Source of the DNA: Actinomortierella ambigua
Lineage: Eukaryota; Mortierellomycota; Mortierellomycetes; Mortierellales; Mortierellaceae
DNA: 54,091 nt
Direction: 5' to 3'
Assembly: GCA_016098155.1 (NCBI GenBank)
Contig: JAAAJB010000204.1
Span: 1 to 54,091 of the forward strand
A program made the translations under genes and the position numbers. Below are positions 33,553-45,559 of this stretch, piece by piece (within the stretch, counting starts at the first letter, position 1; every line of letters begins with the position of its first letter). The notes under the pieces were generated by a model. It was given only the letters and a program-made list of their open reading frames with translations, was not told where the DNA came from and did not search any database.

Positions 33553-35914
33553 ATGGATGACAGCATCATCCAGCCTGGCGATGGCTCAGGCGCACATCTA
33601 TCTTCGACCGCAGTATGGGCCGCGGGCTGCTTTGCCATAAGTGCGACCATGATCTCGCTGGTAGCCATCTGGATGCAACTCAAAAACTATCGAAAGCCGG
33701 TATGTGGATGGGAGGAGGAGTCAACCTTTTTTTTCCAGCTGACGTTTGTGCATGTTGCTTGTTACACCGCGTGTCACTGCTCTACGCTAACACATATCGT
33801 TTAACCACTTTTTTTTTTTTTTTTTTTTTTTTTTTGCCTTCTGGGGGGTTGTGCAATAGCTACTCCAACGATATGTCGTTCGAATTCTCTGGATGTACGT
33901 GTGATTCGCATATCATCGTCAGTTCCATCACTTGGTGGAGGCGATTGATGGAAAGAGAAAATGACATTTATTTCCTTCCATATGGCTCAACTAACTCTGA
34001 AGGTCACCTCTCTTTCTCCCTTTGTTTTGCATATTTTTGGACGTCATTGGAATGCATCGACTTGTTACTGTCAACCCTTTTGGTGGACATACAATGGAAT
34101 GGACCATTGAAACATCGAAAAAAAATCATGCGAAAAACACCATACCGTGGTCGATATAGGGTCCCGATTTTCGCACTTTCGTCATGGATCTCCCTAGTCT
34201 CACTTGATGCTGCGTTCTACATTGATGCATTCCGTGACATCTACGAGGTAAGGCTACATCTGCCTCAAGCAGTCTTTGATTTGATGCGTGTGATCACCCT
34301 TTCCTTCCTTCCTCCCTTTGTTGCTTGAAAGGGGGGACAGTAGGGGTTGCATTTGTGGGGTAAAAATGGTGTACATCCTTCTTTGGTCACTGATTTTCAT
34401 TGGGCATCTTCCTATTTTCTTTCCCTACTCTATAGGCGTTTGTTATTTATTGCTTTTTCCAACTCTTGGTATTCTACCTTGGAGGAGAGCGTGCGCTCCT
34501 TGTGATGCTCCATGGCCGTGAATACACCAATCACCTATGGCCCGTTAGTCTATGGTCCAAGGAAGTTGATGTTGGAGACCCCTACACCTTCCTGTTTATC
34601 AAGCGAGGCATTCTTCAATACGTCTATGTCAAACCCGTGCTTGCAGCTGTGACCATGCTGCTCAAGGCGAACAACTCGTACAACGACGGTCACATCTCGC
34701 TCACGTCAGGATACTTTTGGGTCTCCTTTGTGTACAACCTGAGCATTTGCCTGTCGCTCTACTGCCTCGGATTGTTCTTCATGGCTACCCAGCATGACTT
34801 GGAGGAGTTTCGACCTATCCCAAAGTTTCTCTGCATCAAAGCAGTTCTCTTTTTCTCATTCTGGCAAGGATTTGCCATTTCCTTGTTGGTTTCAATCGGG
34901 TTGATTCGTGGCACTGACACTGTGGACACGGACAGTCTGGCTGTAGCGATTCAGGACTGGTTGATCTGCTTTGAGATGGTTTTTGCCTCCGTTGGTCATT
35001 GGTAGGTGTAACCAAAGTGGTCGCTCTGCATATGAAACATGAAGAGTGAGGGATGCACTAACGCCGGTAAGTCCTATCTCTTTTCTTTTTACCGCTTCTC
35101 CAGGTATGCCTTCTCGCACAAGGACTACACAGATCCAGATATTCAATCGGCACGCATGCCCATCTACTATGCGGTGCGCGATGCAGGAGGCATCCAAGAC
35201 ATTATCCAAGACTCGTTGGAGACTCTCAAGGGCACTCGTTTCAACTACCGGACGTTTGAGCCCTCCGAAGGTGTGGCGACGGATGGCATCAGTCGATCGG
35301 GGCGCATTATGGCCGGCTTGCGTTACACAGGCGGAGGTGCAGCCAAGTACTGGCTTCCGGAGACTGCCGCGCAGGGGGATGATATCGAGCAGCAGCAACA
35401 ACAGCAACAACAACGAGGTGACAGTCAACATTACGATGTGGAACGTGCACCGAGCCTGTACTTCCACGATGTGGATGATTCTGACGAGGCAGAAGAATTG
35501 TACGATGCCAGCAAACAGCTCAAATTTGGCGACTACAACTTTCCAGCCATCGATGTGCATGATCCTAAGCGAACTAAAGAGAGTGAGCGCCGGCGGCTGG
35601 CCCGAGAGAAGAAGAAGCAAACGAAGCGTCACTACGGAGATCCTCAGTTGGCAGCGGCATCCACGCTACCCTCCTCTTCAGGAAAATCCGCCTATGAAGA
35701 GCAACAGCCTTTGATGAGCGAGAGCGGACAAGGCGCGCGGTTTGGAAAGTCTGGTTGGGACAATGATACCAAGAGCAAAACGAGTAGCGATGCTGGTGTA
35801 CGCAGCACTGTGACGCGTGAAGGGTGCATCGATAATGTGAACGGATTTGTCGAAGGATCTTCCAATGGGGGTGGCAAAACGGCCAAGAAAAAGGCGTCGG
35901 GCAACCTTGGCAGA

Positions 35915-35945
<31 letters not shown>

Positions 35946-36067
35946 AGCCATATGGCGGATATGGATATCAGTCGTATCAGCAGGGCAACATGTTTTCTGC
36001 GCAACAAAATGGACAGGCGCCTCAGAATCAGGAACACCAAGGCCCGCTCTTCTTTTTCTTGGGCTGA
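33553..36067 (+). CDS. TMEM184/OST-alpha (DUF300) family membrane protein
   Basis: Five exons (33553-33699, 33860-33894, 34160-34247, 34436-35001, 35104-36067) give 599 residues with agreeing phases. The family consists of seven-helix organic solute transporter-alpha-like proteins. Helices are visible from AVWAAGCFAISATMISLVAI at the N-terminus to FEMVFASVGHWYAFSHKDY. Family hallmarks are PIFALSSWISLVSLDAAFYI, AFVIYCFFQLLVFYLGGERA, the region RGILQYVYVKPVLAAVTML, and FLCIKAVLFFSFWQGFAISL. After residue 300 comes a long hydrophilic cytoplasmic-type tail with two poly-Gln tracts (around 35390 and 35920), acidic and basic patches. Yeast and animal relatives act in vacuolar, endosomal or plasma membranes; the substrate cannot be told from sequence. 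The 35-nt second exon is short but conserved in phase and content. Confidence 0.92.
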
Positions 36068-36728
36068 GAGCGATTCAAATTTTTTCTCGGCAGATGCCAA
36101 AGTCTCGTAGTTTCCATGCATTTTCTTTCTTCCGTTCAACCTGTACTCGTAAAAGGGCAACCCACCAAAAAAAATGTACTTTTATCTTCAAACCAACGCG
36201 CTGAAGAATTGACATTTGTGTGCGCCCTCGGCATAAATAGAGAAAAAAAAATACCCTCCAGGGCTGTTGAATGTGTATTGCGTGGTCGTGTGCAAACGAA
36301 AGCCTCGGCTGCTGCATAAGATGCTCGGCCGAGGGTCTTTTCTGGATGGATGCAAGGGACAACATTGCTTTCAAGGGCGCCAACTGACCCCTCGCACCGC
36401 CACACATCAAAAAATAACGCCTGCGCTGAGCGGAGAGGGGTCCCACTTCCTGAAAGTATGTACGACTGTATGACTCCTTGGGCTTTTCTTTGGCTGTGTG
36501 GTGAAAAAAAAAATCTCCAATAAGGGGCTGGTCCCTTTCCACACTTTCTATAGTTACATTGGTACAATAAGCTACTCAGAGTACCTTTCCTCTTCTTTTT
36601 CCCCTTCTTACCTCCTCTTTCATTCCTCCTTCCTCTCTTCCTCTTCCTCCAATCTTCATTCACCCTCGCATTCTTCCGCCCTTCCGCCCTTCCCCCATTT
36701 GTCCCCTCTTTCGTCTACAATAGTCGTT
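36068..36728. other. Intergenic region and promoter of the PAP2 gene
   Basis: No gene was recognised. Positions 36580-36720 are a strongly T/C-rich tract directly before the start codon, a promoter style repeated before several genes of this window. Confidence 0.6.
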
Positions 36729-38499
36729 ATGCGCGCAATGAGGTTTCCCACTGCCCCCAAACGGGCAAGGCAGCGTGCTCTTCTGCGCTCGTACTACAAG
36801 GACTGGGTGCTGGTCCTCGTCGTGATTGCAGTTTTCCTCTACATTGATCGCCTCGAGCCTTTCCATCGGCAATTCAGCGTCAAGGATGTCACTATTCAAC
36901 ACCCGTTTGCCAAGGAGGAACGGGTCCCTATTTGGCTGTGCGGTGTAAGGAATGCAGTGCCCTGTCTATTTTTTTTTCTCGTTTATTACGTTAGCTAACG
37001 AACCAGGTCCGAGTCTGAAACTCCAACGGCCTGTCATCACACTAAATCATAGATCGTGCTTGAAATATCCATCACTTCCAATAGGTCCTTGCAGGGGTGC
37101 TGCCTGCAATCATTATGGCAGCCATCGGCATCTTTTACCGCAGGTCCTATAACGACGTCCACAACAGCCTTTTGGGCATCCTCCTTACCCAAGCAATTGT
37201 TCTCATGATTACGGACAGTGTCAAGGTAGCGGGGGTGGTCTTGAGACAGGAGATGTGAAAGGAGGAGAGGGGGGGAGGGGAGGGGAGAGCTGCATTTCTC
37301 ACCACACGACCACTGGCCTGATGGACCGGCAAAATATCCTCTCTCTCGACGGGAGTAGCAGGGGCTCCTGTTGTTGGCAGTAGCTTTGGTCACTCGACTC
37401 TGGAATTGTGGACCAAACAAAGGGCATCTCTGTCCCTTGTGCGATGTTTTCTTTTTGTTGTTGTTTTCCCAGCCCAGTCAATTGTCTCTAAACGCTGACG
37501 ATGTGGGCATCGCCTTCCTCTCTTTAGATTGCGGTGGGCCGACCACGCCCAGACTTTTTGGATCGTTGCCTGAACCTCTACGACAACGCAGCGGGAGGAT
37601 CGCCAGTGCCCATGTTGGAAGACCCAATCAACCGCCTCTCCGACTCGTCCATCTGCACAAGGATGGAGCTGCTGCGCGACGGCTTCAAATCGTTTCCGTC
37701 GGGCCATGCGTCTTTTTCGTTTGGAGGTTTAGGATTCCTGTCGCTCTACCTGGCGGGCAAGCTGCACTTGTTTGATGAACGTGGTCATATCTACAAGTCG
37801 TTTGTCGTGCTTACGCCTATTGTCGGCGCGGCCTTGATTGCCTGTTCGCGTGTTGCCGATTACCGTCACCACTGGCATGACGTTACCATTGGCTCGGCCC
37901 TCGGCTTGGTGTGTGCCATTTTCTCCTACCGCCAATACTTTCCCTCATTGACCTCGCATCGTAGTGACGCCCCCTTTGTGCCCCGTATACATGACGAGGA
38001 CGAGCTGCCTACGTCGCTGCTGCACCACCACACACACGCACACCACGACCGTCCTAACCGACCTGCCGATGACCCTCAAGAGGAAGAACTAGGACCCGAG
38101 GTGAGCATCCGAGACGGCATCGAGGGCTTAAGTTCCCGTGCTGGATCGTTCTTGACCGCTGTTCCAAAGAACGACCCCCAACGGGCTGCCTTGCTGACTG
38201 CTGCCAATGGATCCTCCTTCTCTCGTAGCGCACATGACCCCTCGTTGCCTTCACACTACTACCAACAACAGTGGCAACAACGTCAACCACAACAACAGCA
38301 ACCACAACAACAGCAACAACAACAGCAACAACAACAGGACCATTCATCACTACCACGATTAGACCGCCAAGAGACTCGCTCCACACTCAATTCGGTCGAG
38401 GATGCATACGCAAGAGGCCACACCAATGCGTTTGCATTCGTCCCGCTCGCCACCGATCGACCCCGCGAAGAACCTTTTACGGTGGCCGTTCAAAAATAG
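36729..38499 (+). CDS. PAP2-type lipid phosphatase (DPP1/LPP-like)
   Basis: Three exons (36729-36944, 37085-37225, 37528-38499) give 442 residues. The enzyme should remove phosphate from diacylglycerol pyrophosphate, phosphatidate or related lipids in a membrane of the secretory pathway or vacuole. All three catalytic motifs are present: K119-x6-R126-P127 (VKIAVGRPRP), PSGH at 176-179, and SR-x5-H-x3-D at 226-237 (SRVADYRHHWHD). About six membrane helices are visible, starting with WVLVLVVIAVFLYI. After residue 250 a hydrophilic tail follows with HHHTHAHHD and a Pro/Gln tract up to eleven Gln long. The first motif is split by the second intron (302 nt) between K119 and I120. A second ATG lies three codons downstream of the chosen one. 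The tail is longer than in yeast DPP1 (289 residues in total). Confidence 0.92.
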
Positions 38500-40467
38500 C
38501 TGTAGCCCGTTTGTACCTTAATTTCGCTGTTTTTGTATTGCTTCAATTTTGTCCCTTTCTAGTCTCTCCAAGTTGTATATAAAGTCGCACGCATGTGAGC
38601 ATACGTTCCTTGCCTTTTGATTTCTCGACTCGTTTTGTGAAGGGGATGACCTACTGTTCCAGCCCCACGCCTCCGCTGCACGATGTTGGGCAGGGAAAAA
38701 TAACAATCGGCACCCTTTGTTACCATTGCAAGACATTTGCCCCCCCCCCTCTTCCTCCCCGCCTCTCCTTTGAGCCTTAAACCACACTAAAGGAATGGCT
38801 GTGTCGAGAGTAGGATGACCATGCGAGTAATGGACGTCGTGAGAGGGGTAATACATCATGCATGGGAGAAAAGTGCTACGCTTCTTCCATTAAGGGTGTG
38901 AATCGTGAACAAACGTGTTTTTCGCGTGTGTGTTTCTAGCCCTGAGATTCGGGATAAAGTCAAACAGAACAACACCATCCGCCATCCAAACCCACTTCCC
39001 CACCAATCTTCCTCCCCCCCTCTAGCTGGTGATCTGGCGTGCAGGCCCCGTAAAACTGCAACACTAAAACACCTCGGCGAAACTCGATGGTCAGAACTCA
39101 TTATTATCGAGATGGTCTGAACCCATTATCGAGACATACATCAGTTTCACATTGTTGCTAGGACGAAGAAGAGGCGCAATAATGTGGAGGGATACCAACA
39201 TATGATATCCTCTCCTCTCCTTACAAACATGCACTCGCCCAGCCTTTCGTTGATGGTCTAAAGGTGGTGATTGCAGGAGTTTCGATACTTTCTCTCCCCC
39301 ACCCCTTTTTTTTCTGATGAATGAGAAAAGGTCTAGGTTCGCGTTTTTTGGTAAATGCTGTGCCCCTCTTAGGGCTGTAGGGCTGAAATGCGAGGTGCAG
39401 GAGGGGCGGTGCACATTGTGCGTGTGAATGGCTGACGAGGTTGAGCAAAGCACTCTGCAGCATGCCATACTTTCTTTGTTTCGGATGGGGGGCAGGGGCA
39501 GGGGCCACCATCAGTTTGCAACGGACAAAACGGGCAAAGTGATTGATGAAAGCGATACAACAATGGCCTGATAGGAATGGAAAGAACAAAGTGGACGATG
39601 GAGAGCCTTCAGCTTTTCCGTATGACCAAAGAACGGGGAAGAGAAGGAAAGTGTGGTGGAGAGGGATGGAGGGAGAACAGGGAGCGTAAACAATGTACAG
39701 TACACACGAAAATCATGAATGAGCAGGATAAAGAGAAAACAGAGTGGAGAAGGGTCAGACGGTGCAACAAATTGGAAGGTGTGCTCCGAGAGACGGAAGG
39801 AGAACACACCATTGCAGCAGGGAAGAGGGAGAGATGCAGAGGGAGAAGAAAAAAGAGAAGAAAAGAAAAAGAGGGCTCGGCACGACATGGCATGGCATGG
39901 TTTTTGGTATGCAGCAAGACTGGAAAAGATGACAAAGAACGAGCGTTGATAGCAGCAGCAGTGTGGGGAGGACGACACGCAGATCAGCCCACCAAAAAGG
40001 GACCGTTCATTTGAAATCGTACGATCTGGCACAAAAAGGACTGTTTTTGTTTTTGGCTTTTTATTTTTGCTCACTCTATTCCCCCTCTTTGAACGACTCA
40101 CTCCATTCATTCAGTTCGAAGCTGGCTGGCTGTCCTGTGGTCTCACATAGTGTTTTGCTCTTCTTTTTTTTTTTCTTTCTCCCGACAATTTGCGGTTCTG
40201 TCCAACCGCCACGCTGCCCTGTGCCCTTGTTGGGTATCTTTCACGTTTTTTTTTGTTCAGTACAGGCAGTCCTGCGTTCCAGGATTCCAGTTGCGGGTAG
40301 CTGAGCCAGCAGCAATTAGTAGCAGCAGCAGCCAAAAGGGTTATCTCTATCTCTCTGCCCCTTTCCCCCCCTCCCTCCCTCTGCTGTCGCAATCTCAAAA
40401 GTATCAGTCCACTTTTTTCTTATTGTTCTTGTCGGTCTTGAGAAGACTTTGCTGAGTTCATTCCTCG
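38500..40467. other. Intergenic region, no gene recognised
   Basis: About 2 kb with poly-C (38740-38750), A/G-rich (39610-39870) and T-rich runs. Long frames between 39511 and 40110 on both strands are low-complexity Ser/Phe or Arg/Glu/Lys sequence caused by the purine-rich strand. I see no exon joins or conserved motifs. Confidence 0.55.
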
Positions 40468-40474
40468 TATAAAA
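40468..40474 (+). promoter_or_regulatory. TATA box of the HMG-CoA synthase gene
   Basis: TATAAAA at 40468-40474 predicts transcription starting near 40500. The first upstream in-frame ATG (40500) would then lie at the very 5' end of the mRNA, which favours the ATG at 40644. Confidence 0.65.
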
Positions 40475-40643
40475 GACCTACCCCCGCCCCGGAACGCCAA
40501 TGCGGATCATCTCGTCCTTATCCTCTTCGTCCTCCTCCTCCTTCAATACCCCTTCTTCATCCTTGCTGCAGTCCTCGCCGACGCTCTCAGACTCCTCGAT
40601 CCACCTCTTACCACAACAACTCTCCGATAATATCAACACCAAC

Positions 40644-42417
40644 ATGGTCGGCTCTATCCCCTCGCGTACCTTCCCCTCCAACGTCGGCATCCACGCCCTC
40701 GAGTTCTACTTCCCATCTAAGGTACCACAGCCTTCTCATCGATTCACCCGATGACAATACCATTCTTCATTGTTTTCCATTTCCCTTGTGGTGTTACAAT
40801 GGGAATGGAATGGCCCAAGTGTTTGGCATGCATTTTTTTTTGTGCTCTTGTCGTTCTTACTCACCCTCTTTTCCTCCTTAAAAAAATATATAGTACGTTG
40901 ACCAGACCGAGCTGGAGCAGTTTGATGGCGTCTCGGCTGGCAAGTACACCATCGGTCTTGGCCAGACCCGCATGGCCGTCTGCGACGACCGCGAGGACAT
41001 CAACTCTATCTGTCTGACTGGTACGCACATTTTTTTCCCACTGATGACACGTATTCATGCGACACTTTCTTTTTTGGGCGACACGTCGTCCGTTTGCTCC
41101 TTGTTGCTTCCTTATTGTTCCTTGTACCGTTCATTCCTTTTGCCACCTATAAGCAACAACGGGAATTCCTTTTTGTCACGAGTTCACACTTGTGGAGAGC
41201 AAGATTGATCCTTCGTCTTACTGACTTTTATTATTTTGTCCGATACTCACACCTCAATAGTCGTCCAAAATCTCCTCGAAAAGTACAACATCTCGCCCAG
41301 CGACATTGGCTTCTTGGAGGTCGGCACAGAGTCGATCATCGACAAGTCAAAGTCGGTCAAGACCGTGCTGATGTCGCTCTTTGCCGAGTCTGGCAACTAC
41401 GATATTGAGGGCATTGACACCAAGAACGCCTGCTATGGTGGCACCGCTGCCGTCTTCAACGCTGTCAACTGGATCGAGTCTTCCTCGTACGATGGCCGCT
41501 ATGCTATGGCCATCGCTGCCGATATTGCCTCGTACGCAGAGGGCCCTGCTCGCCCCACGGGCGGTGCTGGCGCTGTCGCCATCCTGATCGGACCCAATGC
41601 CCCCCTTGTCTTTGACCAGGGATCCCGTGCCACCCACATGAACCATCTCTGGGACTTTTACAAGCCCGAGCTTGCCAGTGAATACCCCACCGTCGACGGC
41701 CACTTCTCCAACACCTGCTACATCCGCTCCGTCGATGCCTGCTACCCCCTCTACGGCAAAAAGTTTAGCAAGCGCAACGGCACGCCTCTGGTTCGCATGG
41801 AGGATCTGGATCACTGCGTTTTCCACGCACCCAACTGCAAGCTGGTCCAAAAGGCCTACGGTCGTCTCGCCTACAATGACATGCTCGCCCACCCTGACGA
41901 CGAGAAATACGCTCCCGTCAAGGAGTATGCCAAGTTTGGCCACTCGGAGGAGTCGTACTATGACAAGAACCTCGAGCGTGCCATGATGCAGTTCACAAAG
42001 GCCGACTATGCCAAGAAGGTCCTGCCCTGGCTGCACGCTTCGACCAACGTCGGCAACATGTACACCGCCTCCGTCTGGGCCTGTCTCAGCAGCCTGATCT
42101 CCGAGGCCAACGACGAGGCCCTGTTGAACAAGCGTGTCGGTATTTACAGCTATGGCTCCGGCTCTGCCGCGTCTTTCTTCTCGCTCAAGGTTGTTGGCTC
42201 GACCGAGAAGCTGCGCGAGAACCTTCGCGTGAGCGAGCGCCTTGTCAAGCGCACCAAGGTCACCCCCCAGGTCTTTGCTGATATGCTCAAGCTGCGCGAG
42301 GAGACTGGCCTGCTCAAGAACTACGACCCTGTTGGCGATGTCTCGGACTTCCCCAAGGGCACCTACTACCTCACCCGCGTCGATGAGAAGTTCCGCCGTA
42401 CCTATGTCCGCGCATAA
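40644..42417 (+). CDS. ERG13: Hydroxymethylglutaryl-CoA synthase
   Basis: Three exons (40644-40721, 40894-41020, 41261-42417) give 453 residues. The enzyme condenses acetyl-CoA with acetoacetyl-CoA to HMG-CoA, the step before HMG-CoA reductase in the mevalonate/sterol pathway, in the cytosol. The start [20 protein letters not shown] leads directly into family sequence. Catalytic residues are visible: Glu92 in EVGTESIID, Cys126 in [12 protein letters not shown] and His257 in [13 protein letters not shown]. Further hallmarks are [30 protein letters not shown] and [13 protein letters not shown]. Length is normal for fungal enzymes. Codon use is strongly biased to C-ending codons, as expected for a highly expressed gene, and long antisense open frames are a by-product of this. 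An upstream in-frame ATG at 40500 would add 48 Ser-rich residues and is judged non-coding. Confidence 0.97.
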
Positions 42418-42758
42418 GCAAGCATTTTGCCGGTTAACGCTTGTTTTTTTCTATAGTTTACAGCTATTTCCCCACTCCCTTCTCCACATCCCATCTCTTC
42501 TCATTCTTACTCGTTTTACCTGTATAATAACATCAATGCACAAAGTCTCTGAGGCTTTATTTCTAAAAAAAAAAAAAAAAATGTGCCCTAAACTTGGAAT
42601 GGAAAGAGATATCAATGCTCAGCCCTCCCAACGAGTCTCAGCTCAGACATGATCAATGAAATGCCAAGCCACCCAGGACGGTGCATGTTCAGAAAAAAGT
42701 CTGGTGGCCATTAAAAAAAGAATGCCATTTCATCCTTGCCCAACCTTCGTTTCAAGCC
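42418..42758. other. Short intergenic region between HMG-CoA synthase and SLU7
   Basis: It contains a 3' A17 run (about 42566-42582) and the SLU7 promoter. No separate gene was seen. Confidence 0.6.
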
Positions 42759-44550
42759 ATGAGTAAGCATTGACTATTGAGGAGATACCATGAGCTCCCC
42801 TATCACATCTTCTCAACGATGCTTTCATTGAGCGACACTTACTGATGCGCCATTAATGTTACTTAAACAATGATTCTAGGTCAAAAACTGAGTCGTGAAG
42901 AGTACAGGAAACAAAAGGACCTGGAAGCGGCCCGCAAGGCTGGTACCGCCCCAGCGGCACGAGACGAAGAAGGCCGAGAAATCAACCCTCACATCCCACA
43001 ATATATTTCAGAGGCACCATGTAAGTTTGCTCCCTGGCCGATCTATAGCCACTTTTCATCGTTGCTGTCAATCCCTGACTGTTAGCTCCTGGAATATTGA
43101 CATGTTCTTTCTTTTTTGCCTTGATCGACCGTACAAAAACAAAAAAAAAAAACAACTTAGGGTACATCAATACAGGAGTACCGAGTTTGAAGCATCAAAA
43201 GGCAGACATCAAACGCAAAGAGTCCTCGGTGACCGAGGAATGGTATTCGCGAGGGCTCAAGCAAGGGCCCTCGGCGACCAAATATCGAAAGGGCGCATGT
43301 GAAAACTGTGGAGCGATGACGCACAAGACCAAAGACTGTGTGGAGCGGCCACGGAAGAAGGGTGCACGCTGGACGGGCAAGGATATCCAACAGGACGAAG
43401 TCGTTCAAACGGTCGATCTGTCGTTTGATGCCAAGCGGGACCGATGGAACGGATACGACCCCAGAGAGCACGACAAGATCTATGAAGAGTATGAAAAGGT
43501 CGAGGATGCTCGCCGCAAACTCAAAGAATCGGAACTCGACAAGCAGGATGCTGCTGCTGCTGCCATGGCCACCAAAATGGAGCAAAAGGGCACAGCGGTC
43601 GAATTCGGCGATTCAGATGACGACGATGACGATGAGGAGAAATATGCGGAGAAGTTTGACATGCCTGGCCAAAAAGTCAACGCCAAGACTCGAACCACCA
43701 TTCGCAATCTCAGGTACTTTGCTTGTGCTTTTTTTTCAATTTGGTCTTTGACTTTTGACTTTGTCACTCCTGTTAAATGAACTGCAAGGATGTATGTAAT
43801 ATCCTGGATCTCCCCCCTCCCCCTCAAACCAGCAGAGAACTAACTCTGGATAAAATACCAATATCTTCGTTCGCCTAATTACTTAGAATTCGTGAGGATC
43901 GCGCCAAGTATCTGTACAATCTGGACCCCAACTCGGCCCATTACGACCCCAAGACGCGCTCGATGCGTGAGAACCCTCTCAGGGACCAGGATCCGACAGG
44001 ACTCACCTATGCAGGCGACAACTTTCAGCGATATTCGGGCGATATCACCGACGTCGCCAAGCTGCAGCTGTTTGCTTGGCAATCGTCCGAGAAGGGATCT
44101 GACATTCACATGCAGGCCAACCCAACCCAGGCAGAGATGTTGCACCGCCAATTCATGGAAAAGAAGGCTGAAAATCAGGACACCAGCAAGACCAGCATCC
44201 TGGCCAAGTATGGAGGCGAGGAGCATCTCCAAGCGCCAGCCAAAGAGTTGCTGCTGTCGCAAACGGAGAACTATGTCGAATACTCACGGTCGGGTCGGGT
44301 CATCAAGGGTCAGGAACCTGCAAAGGCAAAGTCCAAGTACCAGGAGGATGTCTATATCAACAACCATATGTCTGTCTGGGGCTCGTATTGGTCGGAGGGC
44401 CAGTGGGGTTACAAGTGCTGTCGATCGCTTCTCAAGAATTCGTACTGTACAGGATCCGCGGGCATTGAAGCACAAAAAGTTAGTGATAGTTTGCTGGAGC
44501 AGTCGTCTTCTTCTAATGCCGCATCAACCTCCAAATCACCATCACCATAA
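42759..44550 (+). CDS. SLU7: Pre-mRNA splicing factor SLU7
   Basis: Proposed exons 42759-42762, 42880-43020, 43161-43713 and 43887-44550 give 453 residues. SLU7 acts in the second step of splicing, in 3' splice-site choice. Visible are [39 protein letters not shown], the CCHC zinc knuckle C95-x2-C98-x4-H103-x4-C108 ([14 protein letters not shown]), [14 protein letters not shown], an acidic stretch ([10 protein letters not shown]), and the long SLU7 core with [20 protein letters not shown] and [17 protein letters not shown]. Two starts are possible: the ATG at 42870 without a first intron ([12 protein letters not shown]), or ATGA at 42759-42762 spliced (donor gtaagc, acceptor attctag) to give [11 protein letters not shown] prefer the second because the codons ATTCTAG in the first look exactly like an acceptor. 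It is convergent with RPS9, 257 bases apart. Confidence 0.93.
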
Positions 44551-44807
44551 GACTGATCGACGGGGGGTTTTTTTGCACTCAATAAGTAAAATTCAAAACT
44601 ACTATATTACATGTTTATAAAAAAGGTTGTGGGTAAAAGTACAGAAAGTGTAAGATGAAAAAAAAAGTCTTTATAGCTTCGAAGGGGGGGTTGACTTTGC
44701 TCTACTCATTTTCTTTGTGTAAGAGGTGGGTGCGGGGAATCGAAGCCAAAGAAGACTCTTTATACATCAAGGGTTTTTGATATTGAAGAGAAGAGAAACT
44801 AACGAGT

Positions 44808-45559
44808 TTACTCGTCATCCTCCTCCTCGCCATCGGCACCGCCGGCAGCGGAGGCAGCGCGCTTGCGCTTAACACGGCCAGCACGTCCACCACCATAGGG
44901 CGAGGTCAGGGAGAAGTCGATGTGCTTCTGCGAGTCCAGACGGACGACGAACGAAGGGATATCGACGACCTGCTTGCCGACGCGGATGTGGCGCTGACGG
45001 ATCAGGACACGAGCGTGGTGGATGGACTTGGCAAGACCGAGCTTGAAGACCTGGGTCTGGAGGCGACGCTCCAAGAAGTCCTCAATCTTCAAGGCCAAGA
45101 CGTAATCCAGCTTCATCTTGTCCTCGTCCAAGACACCGATGCGGACCAGGCGGCGAATCAGGGCGTTACCCTCGAACAGGCGGCGGGGATCCTTCTCGTC
45201 CAGGGTGAGAAGCTCACGAGCAGCACGACGGATGTTCGACAGGGTGTAACCGATGCGCCAGATCTCGCGCTTGTTGCGGAGACCGTACTCACCAATGAGC
45301 TTCATCTCCTGGTCGAGACGGGCGGCCTCGAAGGGACGACGGGGGACCTTGTAGGTCTTCGAGCAGTTCTTAGGAGCTCCGGAAGGCACTGTTGGATCGA
45401 TGAAGTAAAAAGGAGAAAATGGTTCCAATGGAGATGCTGGAGATTAGCAACTAGGCTATAGGGCAGAGCTGAAATGACCGTGTGGTGGCGGCCACACGAG
45501 CAGCAGCAAACATAAGCATGGAAGACACTTTGAATGACATGTCAGGCACACAACGTACT
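44808..45559 (-). CDS. RPS9: Small-subunit ribosomal protein uS4 (RPS9)
   Basis: The main exon 45388-44808 encodes all but the first nucleotide of 193 residues. The protein binds 18S rRNA early in 40S assembly. It reads [20 protein letters not shown] and continues through [13 protein letters not shown] [20 protein letters not shown] and [20 protein letters not shown] to the S4 RNA-binding domain [20 protein letters not shown], ending in a short acidic tail. Length is normal. No in-frame ATG exists at the expected start; instead the exon opens with TG directly after an acceptor (ccaacag). A donor gtacgt at 45558 follows an A at 45559, so the start codon appears to be A|TG across a 170-nt intron. 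A TATATATA motif near 45612-45620 lies about 55 bases upstream, fitting a 5' exon of some 25 bases. Confidence 0.93.
45389..45558 (-). other. RPS9 intron interrupting the start codon
   Basis: 170 nt, donor gtacgttg, acceptor tccaacag, preceded by a pyrimidine-rich stretch (ttttctcctttttacttc). Splicing joins A to TGCC, making the only possible AUG in frame with the conserved N-terminus. Confidence 0.75.

Noticed and set aside
39511..40110. Open frames on both strands near 39.5-40.1 kb
   Set aside because: Low-complexity purine-rich sequence; no start context, motif or exon join.
40500..40643. Upstream in-frame ATG for HMG-CoA synthase with a Ser-rich extension
   Set aside because: It lies about at the transcription start predicted from the TATA box at 40468, and the extension is unlike any synthase N-terminus.
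41347..42036. Antisense open frame of 229 codons in HMG-CoA synthase
   Set aside because: It is a shadow of C-ending codon bias on the coding strand; the product has no recognisable motif.
44922..45461. Open frame of 179 codons antisense to RPS9
   Set aside because: Same cause as in HMG-CoA synthase; the sense frame is an unmistakable ribosomal protein.
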